Below, one piece after another: positions 8,075 through 16,757 of a DNA stretch of 64,000 nt; position 1 is the stretch's first letter; each line of letters opens with the position of its first letter. The stretch comes from Gammaproteobacteria bacterium (GTDB taxonomy: Bacteria; Pseudomonadota; Gammaproteobacteria; Steroidobacterales; Steroidobacteraceae): NCBI GenBank assembly GCA_016707425.1, contig JADJHU010000014.1, forward strand, positions 71,628-135,627. Direction: 5' to 3'. The position numbers were made by a program, and so were the translations under genes. Under the pieces are notes generated by a model that saw only the letters and a list, made by a program, of their open reading frames with translations, was not told where the DNA came from and searched no databases.

Positions 8075-9945
8075 TACTTGAGCAGCCAGGCGTCGAGGAC
8101 CTTGCGCGCCACGGGTGCCGCGGCGCCGCTGCCGCTGCGTCCGTTCTCGATCAGTACCGCCACCGCGATTCTCGGTGCCTCGGCGGGTGCGAAGGCGATG
8201 AACCAGGCGTGATCGCGCAGGCGTTCATCGATCTTGCTCTCATCGTACTTCTCGTTCTGGGCGATCGAGAATACCTGTGCCGTGCCGGTCTTGCCCGCGA
8301 TCGTGTAGGGCGCACCGCGCGCGCTGGCGCTCGCCGTGCCGCCCTGGGTGACTGCCACCATGCCGCGGATGATGGTGTCCCAGTCCGCGGGTGCGCCCAC
8401 CTGGATCTCCTCGAGGAGTTTCGGTGCGAGCTCGCGGGTGCGGCGCGTCTGCGGATCGCGGATGCCTGTCACGAGCCGCGGCTGGTAGCTCCGGCCGCGT
8501 GCCGCGATGATCGCCGCCATGTGCGCGAGCTGCAGTGGCGTGACCAGGAGGTAGCCCTGGCCGATGCCGAAGATCACCGTTTCGCCGGGGAACCACACCT
8601 GTTCGGCCGGACGCTTGAAAGTGCGTTTCTTCCATTCCGGGCTCGGCAGAAGGCCGGTCTTTTCGCCGCCGATGTCGATGCCGGTGGGCGCACCGAGGCC
8701 GAAGTGACCCAGGAATGTCGCCATGCGCTCGGCGCCGAGCAGTGACGCGAGACCATAGAAGTACACATCACAGGACTGCGCGATCGCACGGATCATGTCG
8801 ACCTGCCCGTGTCCGCCCCGCTTCCAGTCGCGGAAGCGATGACTGCTGCCCGGCAGGGTGAAGAACCCGCGGCAGAAACGACTGTCTGTGGGCGCGATCA
8901 CGCCGTAGGTGAGTCCGGCGAGGGCCATCACGGGTTTGATCGTCGAACCCGGCGGGTACACGCCCCGCAGGGCACGGTTGAAGAGCGGCCGGTCGATGTT
9001 TTCCTCGAGCGCCTGGTACTCGAGGCGTGTCAGCCCGCGACCGAAGCCATTCGGGTCAAAGCCCGGGCGGCTGACGAGTGCGAGGACATCGCCATTGCGC
9101 GGATCGATCGCCACGATTGCGCCGCGGTTCGCGCCGAGCGCATCCTCGGCCGTGCGCTGCACCCCGAGATCCAGCGCCAGCACCAGGTCGTCGCCGGCCA
9201 CGGGATCGCGCGTCTCGAGCTCCGGTACGAGCGCGCCAAGCCGCTCGACCGAGCGGCCCTGGGCGTTCACGAGGATCTCGCGGAAGCCGTTGGTGCCATG
9301 CAGCTCGCGCTCGTAGGCGCTCTCCACGCCGAGCTTGCCGATCAGGGTGGTCCCTGCATAGGCTCCACGGTCGATGCGCTCGAGATCATGCTCGCTGATG
9401 GCGCTGACGTAGCCGAGTGCGTGCACGCCGAGCTCTCCGTGCGGGTAGGAGCGCGCGAGGCGCGTGCGGATGTCCACACCCGGAAACTCGAAGCGATGCA
9501 CCGCGAAGCGCGCCACTTCCTCTTCGGTGAGGCGCAGCCGGATCGGCACGGAGTCGAAGACGCGCCGTGAACGCACCAGCCGGCGCGTATCGTCCAGCTC
9601 GTCCGCCGGCAGGAGCCCGAGCGCCGCGAGCCCGCGCAGCGTCGCGTCGAGGTCCGGCACCTCCTCACGCACCAGCTCGAGCTGGTAGGCCGGGCGGTTC
9701 TCGGCGAGGATCTCGCCGTGCCGGTCGAGGATCACCCCCCGGCTTGCCGGCAGGGGTTCGGTGCGGACGCGATTGCCCTGCGAGAGCTCGGTGTAATAGT
9801 CGTAGCGCAGCACCTGCAGCACGACCAGCCGCGCGATGAGGGCGAGTGTCAGCAGGCCGATGATGGCGCCTGCGACCAGCGCACGCCGCTCGAAGAGCTG
9901 CTGCTCCTGCCAGAGGTTCTTCAGGCGCACGCGCGCGGCGGCCAT
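8074..9945 (-). CDS. mrdA: penicillin-binding protein 2 (elongation transpeptidase)
   Basis: 623-residue class B PBP. One N-terminal transmembrane helix (about residues 22-42), a pedestal/dimerisation domain (RTRLARSYPHGELGVHALGY), then the transpeptidase domain with the catalytic serine in YPPGSTIKP, the second motif in AQSCDVYFYG (SCD), and KTGTAQV. Length matches E. coli PBP2 (633). It crosslinks lateral-wall peptidoglycan as partner of RodA in the Rod complex. It starts 10 nt after mreD and is followed by rodA with one-base overlap. Confidence 0.95.
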   Translation of the reverse strand: MAAARVRLKNLWQEQQLFERRALVAGAIIGLLTLALIARLVVLQVLRYDYYTELSQGNRVRTEPLPASRGVILDRHGEILAENRPAYQLELVREEVPDLDATLRGLAALGLLPADELDDTRRLVRSRRVFDSVPIRLRLTEEEVARFAVHRFEFPGVDIRTRLARSYPHGELGVHALGYVSAISEHDLERIDRGAYAGTTLIGKLGVESAYERELHGTNGFREILVNAQGRSVERLGALVPELETRDPVAGDDLVLALDLGVQRTAEDALGANRGAIVAIDPRNGDVLALVSRPGFDPNGFGRGLTRLEYQALEENIDRPLFNRALRGVYPPGSTIKPVMALAGLTYGVIAPTDSRFCRGFFTLPGSSHRFRDWKRGGHGQVDMIRAIAQSCDVYFYGLASLLGAERMATFLGHFGLGAPTGIDIGGEKTGLLPSPEWKKRTFKRPAEQVWFPGETVIFGIGQGYLLVTPLQLAHMAAIIAARGRSYQPRLVTGIRDPQTRRTRELAPKLLEEIQVGAPADWDTIIRGMVAVTQGGTASASARGAPYTIAGKTGTAQVFSIAQNEKYDESKIDERLRDHAWFIAFAPAEAPRIAVAVLIENGRSGSGAAAPVARKVLDAWLLK

Positions 9946-9955
9946 CGCAGCGTCC

Positions 9956-10438
9956 TCAGCGCGAAGCGCGCAGGCGGTCGAGCACGATCACGATCAGCGG
10001 CCAGACGAGCGCGCCGGTGATGGGGTGCAGCCAGCGTGTCGAGGCGGCGACCGGGTGTCCGCTCCAGCCATCGATGCTCCAGACCACGAGCTCGTAGAGA
10101 AAGAGTGCCGCGAGGGCGAACAGCGCCTGCTGGAAGAGCGGCGTGTTGCGGATCTGCAGATGGAAGCGGATGGCGAGATAGACCACGAGCGACACTGCGA
10201 GGGCGTGCTGGCCGAGCACCGATCCGCGAAAGACGTCCAGCGCCAGACCCGAGACGAAGCCGAGCGTGATGCCGCCCGTGCGGGGTGCCTGCACGGACCA
10301 GTAGAGCACCACGAGCACCAGCACGGCAGGTCGCAGGATCGAGAGCCAGTAAGGCAGCGGGACCACCTGCAGGACGAGCGCAGCGAGCGCGGTGGCCACG
10401 GCGAGCAGGCGCGGTTCGCCGCCACGTCGCGAGATCAT
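9956..10438 (-). CDS. mreD: rod shape-determining protein MreD
   Basis: 160-residue inner-membrane protein with five hydrophobic segments and the MreD landmark GFVSGLALDVFRGSVLGQHAL. It belongs to the MreBCD-PBP2-RodA elongasome. The ATG overlaps the mreC stop (ATGA). A second, longer minus-strand frame over the same DNA is arginine-rich and not membrane-like and is rejected. Confidence 0.92.
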   Translation of the reverse strand: MISRRGGEPRLLAVATALAALVLQVVPLPYWLSILRPAVLVLVVLYWSVQAPRTGGITLGFVSGLALDVFRGSVLGQHALAVSLVVYLAIRFHLQIRNTPLFQQALFALAALFLYELVVWSIDGWSGHPVAASTRWLHPITGALVWPLIVIVLDRLRASR

Positions 10439-11424
10439 TCACTCTCCCCGGGGGCGGGTGGTGCGACGGGTGGGGGCGCAGCGGCGGGTGGCGTGCGGGT
10501 GCGCGGGGGCGCCGGCGGCGCAGCCTGCGGGCGGATGGCGAGCGCGGCGTCGCCCTGCAGTGCGGTGGCTTCGCTCCAGGGTGCGGCCGGGTGTCCCGGG
10601 TGGAACCAGACCAGCATCACCTCCCGGTCACGCTCGATCTGCGCCAGGGGTTTGGCACGTACCTGAGCCAGTGCCTGGGCCGGATCCCGCTTCACATCCT
10701 GCACGACGGCGACGGGGTAGCCTTCCGGAAACACGCCGCCGAGCCCGGAGGTGAGCAGCACGTCACCCGCGGCGACATCCGCGTTCACAGGCAGATAGGG
10801 CAGGGTGAGCGCGCCGGCGGAACCGGTGCCCACGGCGATGGTGCGCACGCCACTGCGCTCGACCCGGACGGGAATGGCGTGCTCGGGATCCGTGGCCAGG
10901 ATCACCTCGGCGCTCCAGGGGCTGACGCGAAAGGTCTGGCCGAGCACTCCGCCTGCGGCCAGCACGGCCTGGCCCTTGAAGACACCGTTCTGCGCCCCGC
11001 GGTTGATCAGCAGCCGCTGACGCAGAGGGTTGAGCTCGACACTCACGACCTCGGCGAGCAGATATTTTTCCGCGACGGGCGGCAGCGCGGTGCGCAGCGC
11101 CCGCAGCTGGGCATTCTCGCGCAGCAATGCATCGAAACGCATGGAACGAAGCTCGAGCTGGTGCAGGCGCGCGTGCAGCTGCGTGTTCTCGGACTGCAGC
11201 TGGGCGCGGGTGGCGGCACTTTCCCGCACCCACTTCCAGGCTGTTGCCGGCGAGCTCACGGCGAGCTGGATCGGGTAGGCCACGGCCCCGAGCCCTGATC
11301 GTGCCGTCTCGAGCCAGCCGCCCCGCTGGTCGAAGAACATGAGGAGCACGGCGAGCACGGCATAGAGGAAGAAGCGAAACCCGGCGGCACCACCCCGGCT
11401 CGGCAGCGATCGGCTGGCGCCCAT
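10435..11424 (-). CDS. mreC: rod shape-determining protein MreC
   Basis: 329-residue bitopic protein: cytoplasmic N-terminus, one TM helix (FRFFLYAVLAVLLMFFDQR), a coiled coil (about residues 65-110, RAQLQSENTQLHARLHQLEL), then the periplasmic beta-barrel domain (LLINRGAQNGVFKGQAVL, VSPWSAEVILATDPEHAIPV, TSGLGGVFPEGYPVA). MreC scaffolds PBP2 activation. A Pro/Ala-rich C-terminal tail of about 45 residues is longer than in E. coli. The start ATG gives MGASRSLPSRGG; an upstream extension lies inside the mreB coding region in another frame and is not used. Confidence 0.92.
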   Translation of the reverse strand: MGASRSLPSRGGAAGFRFFLYAVLAVLLMFFDQRGGWLETARSGLGAVAYPIQLAVSSPATAWKWVRESAATRAQLQSENTQLHARLHQLELRSMRFDALLRENAQLRALRTALPPVAEKYLLAEVVSVELNPLRQRLLINRGAQNGVFKGQAVLAAGGVLGQTFRVSPWSAEVILATDPEHAIPVRVERSGVRTIAVGTGSAGALTLPYLPVNADVAAGDVLLTSGLGGVFPEGYPVAVVQDVKRDPAQALAQVRAKPLAQIERDREVMLVWFHPGHPAAPWSEATALQGDAALAIRPQAAPPAPPRTRTPPAAAPPPVAPPAPGESE

Positions 11425-11458
11425 TGAAAAAGCGGCCACGAGACGTGGCGGAGACCGC

Positions 11459-12496
11459 CTACTCGAGCCCGAAGTGGCCGGGCCCCATCTCGTCCATGAG
11501 CTCGAGGATCTTGCCGCCGCCGCGCGCGACACAGGTGAGCGGATCGTCCGCAACGACCACTGGCAGTCCGGTTTCTTCCATGAGGAGCTTGTCCACGTCG
11601 CGCAGCAGGGCGCCGCCGCCCGTGACCACGATGCCGCGCTCGGCGACGTCTGCGCCGAGTTCCGGGGGGGTTTGTTCGAGCGCCTGCTTGACGGCACTGA
11701 CGATGGCCGAAAGCGGCTCCTGCAGGGCCTCCAGGATCTCGTTGCTGTTGAGCGTAAAGGCCCTCGGCACGCCCTCGGAGAGATTGCGCCCCTTTACCGA
11801 GATCTCGCGTACCTGCTGGCCCGGGTAGGCCGAGCCGATCTCGATCTTGATGCGCTCGGCGGTGGCTTCGCCGATCAGGATGCCGTAGTTGCGGCGCACG
11901 TAGCTCATGATCGCCTCGTCGAAGCGGTCGCCACCGATGCGCGCGGAGTTGGCGTACACGATGCCGTTCAGCGACAGGACCGCCACTTCGGAGGTGCCGC
12001 CGCCGATGTCGAGCACCATCGAGCCGCGGGCCTCGTTCACCGGCAGGCCGGCACCGACGGCTGCGGCCATGGGCTCGCTCACGATGCCGACGTTGCGGGC
12101 GCCGGCGCCTTCAGCCGATTCACGGATGGCCCGCCGCTCGACCTGGGTCGAGCCGAAGGGCACGCACACCAGTACCCGAGGCGACGGCTTCAGCATCCGG
12201 TTGCCGTGCACCTTGTTGATGAAGTGCTGCAGCATCTTTTCCGTGTAGGTGAAGTCGGCGATGACGCCATCCTTCATCGGCCGAACCGCCGTGATGTGCC
12301 CGGGCGTGCGTCCGAGCATGTTCTTTGCTTCGGAGCCGACGGCGACGATGGCCTTCGTGCCGTGGTCGTCCTGCACCGCGACGACAGAGGGCTCGTTCAG
12401 GACGATACCCCTGTCACGGACATAGATGAGCGTGTTGGCGGTCCCCAGGTCGATCGACAGATCGCTGGAGAAAAAACCCCGCAAGCGTTTGAACAT
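11459..12496 (-). CDS. mreB: actin-like cell-shape protein MreB
   Basis: 345-residue bacterial actin that organises the elongasome beneath the inner membrane. Seen: the N-terminal amphipathic membrane-binding stretch MFKRLRGFFSSDLSID, phosphate-1 loop IDLGTANTLIYV, phosphate-2 LDIGGGTSEVAVLSL, and adenosine motif GIVVTGGGALLRDVDKLL. Length equals E. coli MreB within two residues. First gene of a long minus-strand operon (mreB-mreC-mreD-mrdA-rodA-mltB-rlpA-dacA-dat-ybeD), transcribed away from gatC. Confidence 0.97.
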   Translation of the reverse strand: MFKRLRGFFSSDLSIDLGTANTLIYVRDRGIVLNEPSVVAVQDDHGTKAIVAVGSEAKNMLGRTPGHITAVRPMKDGVIADFTYTEKMLQHFINKVHGNRMLKPSPRVLVCVPFGSTQVERRAIRESAEGAGARNVGIVSEPMAAAVGAGLPVNEARGSMVLDIGGGTSEVAVLSLNGIVYANSARIGGDRFDEAIMSYVRRNYGILIGEATAERIKIEIGSAYPGQQVREISVKGRNLSEGVPRAFTLNSNEILEALQEPLSAIVSAVKQALEQTPPELGADVAERGIVVTGGGALLRDVDKLLMEETGLPVVVADDPLTCVARGGGKILELMDEMGPGHFGLE

Positions 12497-12543
12497 GAAG
12501 CGACCGGAAAGAGAAAGCGGGCGCGACCCCGGGAATGGCGGCT

Positions 12544-12572
12544 AATCTAGCAATCGACAGGACATTCCACAA
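12544..12572 (-). promoter_or_regulatory. putative sigma70 promoter of mreB operon
   Basis: Read on the minus strand: -35 TTGTGG (12567-12572), 17-nt spacer, -10 TAGATT (12544-12549), about 48 nt upstream of the mreB ATG, in the 130-bp gap between the divergent mreB and gatC. Match to consensus is moderate. A separate TATGAT at 12582-12587 could serve gatC in the other direction but has no good -35. Confidence 0.4.
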
Positions 12573-12626
12573 GGCGACGTGTATGATTTTTCGCCGCTTT
12601 TCCCGAGCGTCATTTCGCATTTTTCC

Positions 12627-12917
12627 ATGAGCCTCAACAGAGCCGACATCGAGGCCATTGCCCGCCTCGCGCGCCTGAGCCTGCGGGAGGAGGAAGTGCC
12701 TGCTCTCGTCGACGGGCTGTCGCGCATCCTCGGGCTCGTCGCGCAGCTCGACGCCGCCGATACCCGGGGTATCGAGCCGATGGCGCACCCGCTTCCCGGG
12801 CTCGCCCAGCGACTGCGCGCGGACGTGGTCACCGAGACCGATCAGCACGAGCGCTACCAGGCCAATGCGCCGCGCGTCGAGGGGGGGCTCTACCTCGTGC
12901 CGAAGGTCATCGAATGA
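12627..12917 (+). CDS. gatC: Asp/Glu-tRNA(Asn/Gln) amidotransferase subunit C
   Basis: 96-residue small subunit of the GatCAB transamidosome; wraps around GatA and stabilises it. Typical start SLNRADIEAIARLARLSL and end GLYLVPKVIE. The start is the ATG of MSLNRAD; the frame could extend 16 codons upstream but only this start matches family length. Divergent from mreB; the stop overlaps the gatA ATG (ATGA). Confidence 0.95.
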   Translation: MSLNRADIEAIARLARLSLREEEVPALVDGLSRILGLVAQLDAADTRGIEPMAHPLPGLAQRLRADVVTETDQHERYQANAPRVEGGLYLVPKVIE

Positions 12918-14374
12918 GCCTGCACCGCCGTACGATCGCCGAGCTCGCGCGGGGGCTCAGGGCGAAGGAGTACTCGAGTGTCGAGCTCACGCAGAGCTTG
13001 CTCGCACGCATCGCGGCGGCGCAGCCGGCACTGAACGCCTTCATCACCGTCACCGGGGAGGAGGCGCTGGCCGCTGCGGTAGCGGCCGACCGGCGACTCG
13101 CAACCGGCGACGCCGGGCCGCTCACCGGCCTGCCGATCGCACACAAGGACATCTTCTGTACCGAGGGGGTACTCACCACCTGCGGCTCGCGCATGCTCGG
13201 GAACTTCCGTGCGCCCTACGATGCGACGGTGGTCGCGAAGCTTCGTGCTGCCGGCACGGTCATGCTCGGCAAGACGAACATGGACGAGTTCGCCATGGGC
13301 TCGTCGAACGAAACGAGCTTCTTTGGCGCCGTGAAGAATCCCTGGAACCCGAGGAGGGTGCCGGGAGGCTCTTCCGGAGGTTCGGCCGCGGCGGTTGCCG
13401 CACGTCTCGTGCCCGGGGCGAGTGCGACCGATACCGGCGGCTCGATCCGCCAGCCCGCCGCCCTCTGCGGAGTCACGGGGCTGAAGCCGACCTATGGCAG
13501 GGTATCCCGCTACGGCATGATCGCGTTTGCGTCCAGCCTCGATCAGGCGGGCACGCTCACGGCGAGCGCGGAGGACGCCGCGCTCCTCCTCACCGCCATG
13601 AGCGGCTTCGATCCGCTCGACTCGACCAGCGTCGATCTGCCCGTGCCGGACTACACGGCGGTCCTCGAGCGTCCGCTCACCGGCCTGCGCGTGGGGCTCC
13701 TGAAGGAGTTCTTCGACAAGGGGCTGCAGCGCGACGTCGAAGAGCCGCTGCGTGCAGCGCTCGCGGTTTACGGGAAGCTCGGGGCGCGCCTGACCGAGGT
13801 GAGCCTGCCGAATCTGCCGCTCTCCGTGCCGACCTACTATGTGGTCGCGCCCGCGGAGTGCTCCTCGAACCTTGCGCGCTTCGACGGCGTGCGCTTCGGT
13901 CACCGCTGCGAGGATCCGCGCGATCTCACCGATCTCTACGAGCGCTCACGCGGCGAGGGCTTCGGCGCCGAGGTCAAGCGGCGCATCATGACCGGCACCT
14001 ACGTGCTGTCGGCCGGTTACTACGACGCGTACTATCTGAAGGCCCAGCGCGTGCGTCAGCTGATCGCGGGCGACTTCACGCGTGCGTTCACGCAGGTGGA
14101 CGTGCTGGTGGGCCCCACGACCCCGACGCCGGCCTTCGAGCTCGGCGCGAAGACCGCCGATCCGGTCACGATGTATCTCAATGACATCTACACCATCGGT
14201 GCGAACCTCGCGGGGCTGCCGGCGATGTCCATTCCCTGCGGCTTCGCCGACGGACTGCCCGTCGGCCTCCAGCTCATCGGACCGCATTTCGCGGAGGAGA
14301 GGCTCCTCAACGCCGCACATCTCTACCAGCGCGAGACCGACTGGCACCGCCGGATGCCCGGGGCCTACGCATGA
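12914..14374 (+). CDS. gatA: Asp/Glu-tRNA(Asn/Gln) amidotransferase subunit A
   Basis: 486-residue amidase-signature enzyme that releases ammonia from glutamine for GatB. The Ser-cisSer-Lys triad is visible: Lys in PIAHKDIFCTEG, and the serines in GGSSGGSAAAVAARLVP and the DTGGSIRQPAAL oxyanion loop. Length normal. The presence of gatCAB implies that Gln-tRNA and/or Asn-tRNA may be made by transamidation in this organism. Confidence 0.96.
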   Translation: MSLHRRTIAELARGLRAKEYSSVELTQSLLARIAAAQPALNAFITVTGEEALAAAVAADRRLATGDAGPLTGLPIAHKDIFCTEGVLTTCGSRMLGNFRAPYDATVVAKLRAAGTVMLGKTNMDEFAMGSSNETSFFGAVKNPWNPRRVPGGSSGGSAAAVAARLVPGASATDTGGSIRQPAALCGVTGLKPTYGRVSRYGMIAFASSLDQAGTLTASAEDAALLLTAMSGFDPLDSTSVDLPVPDYTAVLERPLTGLRVGLLKEFFDKGLQRDVEEPLRAALAVYGKLGARLTEVSLPNLPLSVPTYYVVAPAECSSNLARFDGVRFGHRCEDPRDLTDLYERSRGEGFGAEVKRRIMTGTYVLSAGYYDAYYLKAQRVRQLIAGDFTRAFTQVDVLVGPTTPTPAFELGAKTADPVTMYLNDIYTIGANLAGLPAMSIPCGFADGLPVGLQLIGPHFAEERLLNAAHLYQRETDWHRRMPGAYA

Positions 14375-15810
14375 TGGAATGGGAAACTGTCATCGGGCTC
14401 GAGATCCACGCCCAGCTCGCGACGAAGTCGAAGATCTTTTCGGGCTCGGCCACCGCCTATGGTGCGCCGCCCAACGCGCAGGCCAACCTGGTCGATCTCG
14501 GCTACCCTGGGGTGCTGCCCGTGCTGAACAGGGAAGCCGTGCGCATGGCGGTGAAGTTCGGGCTCGCGATCGAGGCCGAGGTGGCGCGCCGCTCGGTGTT
14601 CGCGCGGAAGAACTACTTCTATCCCGATCTGCCCAAGGGTTACCAGATCAGCCAGTACGAATTGCCCGTGGTGGCAAAGGGTCACCTGGACATCGTGCTC
14701 GAGGATGGCACACACAAGCGCATCGGCATTACGCGCGCACATCTCGAGGAGGATGCCGGGAAATCGCTGCACGAGGGACTGCCGGGTCTCACGGGCATCG
14801 ATCTCAATCGCGCCGGCACGCCGCTTCTCGAGATCGTCTCCGAACCAGATCTGCGCTCGGCGAAGGAGGCGGTCGCCTACATGAAGAAGGTGCACACGCT
14901 GGTGCGCTATCTCGAGATCTGCGACGGCAACATGCAGGAGGGTTCCTTCCGCTGTGACGCGAACGTCTCGGTGCGGCGCCGCGGGGCGGAAAAATTCGGT
15001 ACGCGTGCGGAGATCAAGAACCTGAACTCCTTCCGCTTCGTCGAGAAGGCGATCAACCACGAGGTTGCCCGCCAGATCGAGCTGCTCGAATCCGGCGGAC
15101 AGGTGGTGCAGGAGACGCGGCTCTACGACCCCGACCGCGGCGAAACCCGCTCCATGCGCTCGAAGGAGGAAGCAAACGACTACCGCTATTTCCCGGATCC
15201 GGACCTGCTGCCTCTCGAGCTCGATGAGGCCTTCATCGCGGGTGTGCGCGGAGAGCTGCCCGAGCTGCCGGACCAGAAGGCGGCGCGTTTCGCCTCGCAG
15301 TACGGACTCTCCGCCTATGATGCCGGTGTGCTGACGGCGAGCCGCGAGCTCGGCGACTTCTATGAGGCCGTGGTGCGCGAGGTGCCTGCCGAAGCGAAGC
15401 TTGCAGCCAACTGGGTGATGGGGGACCTGGCGGCGCGACTGAACGCAGAGAACCTCGAGATCACCGGGAGCCGGCTCTCCCCGATACGACTCGCGGGGCT
15501 CCTGATGCGTCTCGCCGACGGCACGATTTCCGGCAAGATCGCCAAGGATCTCTTCGAGCTCATGTGGACCACCGGTCGTGATGCGGACGCGCTCATCGGG
15601 GAGAAGGGCCTGCGGCAGATCACCGACACCGGCGCCATCGAACGGGCGATCGAGGAGGTCATGGCGAAGAACCCGGGGCAGCTCGCGGACTATCGCGCCG
15701 GCAAGGACAGGCTCCTCGGCTTCTTTGTCGGCCAGGTGATGAAGGCGACCGGCGGCAAAGCCAACCCCGCGCAGCTGAACGAGCTGCTGAAAAAGAAACT
15801 CGCGGGCTGA
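14371..15810 (+). CDS. gatB: Asp/Glu-tRNA(Asn/Gln) amidotransferase subunit B
   Basis: 479-residue kinase/amidotransferase subunit that activates mischarged Glu-tRNA(Gln) or Asp-tRNA(Asn). Landmarks: WETVIGLEIHAQL at the N-terminus, FYPDLPKGYQISQYELPV, LEEDAGKSLHE, and DANVSVRRRG; the C-terminal YqeY-like tail domain (about residues 400-479) ends FVGQVMKATGGKANPAQLN. ATGA overlap with gatA. Confidence 0.96.
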   Translation: MMEWETVIGLEIHAQLATKSKIFSGSATAYGAPPNAQANLVDLGYPGVLPVLNREAVRMAVKFGLAIEAEVARRSVFARKNYFYPDLPKGYQISQYELPVVAKGHLDIVLEDGTHKRIGITRAHLEEDAGKSLHEGLPGLTGIDLNRAGTPLLEIVSEPDLRSAKEAVAYMKKVHTLVRYLEICDGNMQEGSFRCDANVSVRRRGAEKFGTRAEIKNLNSFRFVEKAINHEVARQIELLESGGQVVQETRLYDPDRGETRSMRSKEEANDYRYFPDPDLLPLELDEAFIAGVRGELPELPDQKAARFASQYGLSAYDAGVLTASRELGDFYEAVVREVPAEAKLAANWVMGDLAARLNAENLEITGSRLSPIRLAGLLMRLADGTISGKIAKDLFELMWTTGRDADALIGEKGLRQITDTGAIERAIEEVMAKNPGQLADYRAGKDRLLGFFVGQVMKATGGKANPAQLNELLKKKLAG

Positions 15811-15812
15811 CC

Positions 15813-16715
15813 GTGGCCCAGCACGATTTCGACCGCATCCGCCGTTTCGCCTTCGAGCGCTACCCGCTGCGTGGCCACTGGGTGGCGCTCGACTTCGCGT
15901 GGCGCGAGCTGCGGGCCCATCACGTCCATCCCCCCGCGGTGCGGGATCTCGTCGGTGAGGCGGTCGCTGCCGCGACGCTGCTGGCCGGCACGCTCAAGTT
16001 CGACGGTACGCTCACCCTGCAGCTGCAGGGCGACGGGCTCGTGCCGCTCCTGGTCGCGCAGTGCACGAGCGACTTCCGCGTGCGGGGCATGGCGCGCTTC
16101 GAGGGCGATCCTGCGGTCACGGATTTCCGGGCACTGGTCGGTGACGGACGGGTTGCCGTCACGGTCGACGCGCAGGAGCGTGCGGCGCGCTACCAGGGCA
16201 TCGTGCCGCTCGAGGGGGCGAGCTTCAGCGAGTGCTTCGAGCATTATTTCGCCGGTTCCGAGCAGATTCCCACCCGCGTGCGACTCGCCGCGGATGCCGG
16301 GCGCGCTGCCGGGTTGCTGGTTCAGCGCCTGCCGCCGGGCGTTGGATCCCGGGACGTGGATACGGAGACGGTCGATGCGCTGCTCGCGGAGACCGGCGCG
16401 GCGCTCGATGCACTCGAGCCACAGACACTGTTGTCGGCCGGCACCGAGTCGCTGCTGAGGACGGTGCTCGGCACTTACGATCTGCGGCTGTACGAGGGTC
16501 ACCAGGTCCGCTTCGAATGCCGCTGCAGCCCGGTACGGGTCGCCGGCATGCTGAAGGCGCTCGGTGCGGACGAGCTGCACGCCATTCTCGCGGAGGAGGG
16601 CGCGGTGACAGTCACCTGCGAATTCTGCGGGCGGCCGTATCGCTTCGACGCAATCGATGTGGCGCAGCTGCTCGCCGATGGCGCCTCGCCCTCAGGGTCA
16701 ATCCGGCTGAACTGA
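15813..16715 (+). CDS. hslO: Hsp33 redox-regulated chaperone
   Basis: 300-residue cytosolic holdase activated by oxidation and unfolding. Starts at GTG (VAQHDFDRIRRF), two nt after the gatB stop. The N-terminal dimer domain has VRDLVGEAVAAATLLAGTLKFDGTLTLQ; the C-terminal redox switch has both zinc cysteine pairs, CRC and CEFC, about 31 residues apart, as in E. coli Hsp33. Confidence 0.94.
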   Translation: MAQHDFDRIRRFAFERYPLRGHWVALDFAWRELRAHHVHPPAVRDLVGEAVAAATLLAGTLKFDGTLTLQLQGDGLVPLLVAQCTSDFRVRGMARFEGDPAVTDFRALVGDGRVAVTVDAQERAARYQGIVPLEGASFSECFEHYFAGSEQIPTRVRLAADAGRAAGLLVQRLPPGVGSRDVDTETVDALLAETGAALDALEPQTLLSAGTESLLRTVLGTYDLRLYEGHQVRFECRCSPVRVAGMLKALGADELHAILAEEGAVTVTCEFCGRPYRFDAIDVAQLLADGASPSGSIRLN

Positions 16716-16757
16716 CCTCGCGCCGTGAGCATTTTCATACCCGACCGGGAGATCAGC

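Noticed and set aside
6539..8212. 557-codon plus-strand frame opposite mltB and rodA.
   Set aside because: Composition rich in His/Glu/Gln/Arg with no domain; it mirrors rodA codons.
12579..12626. Upstream start of gatC.
   Set aside because: Adds 16 residues not found in the family; the region more likely holds promoter sequence.
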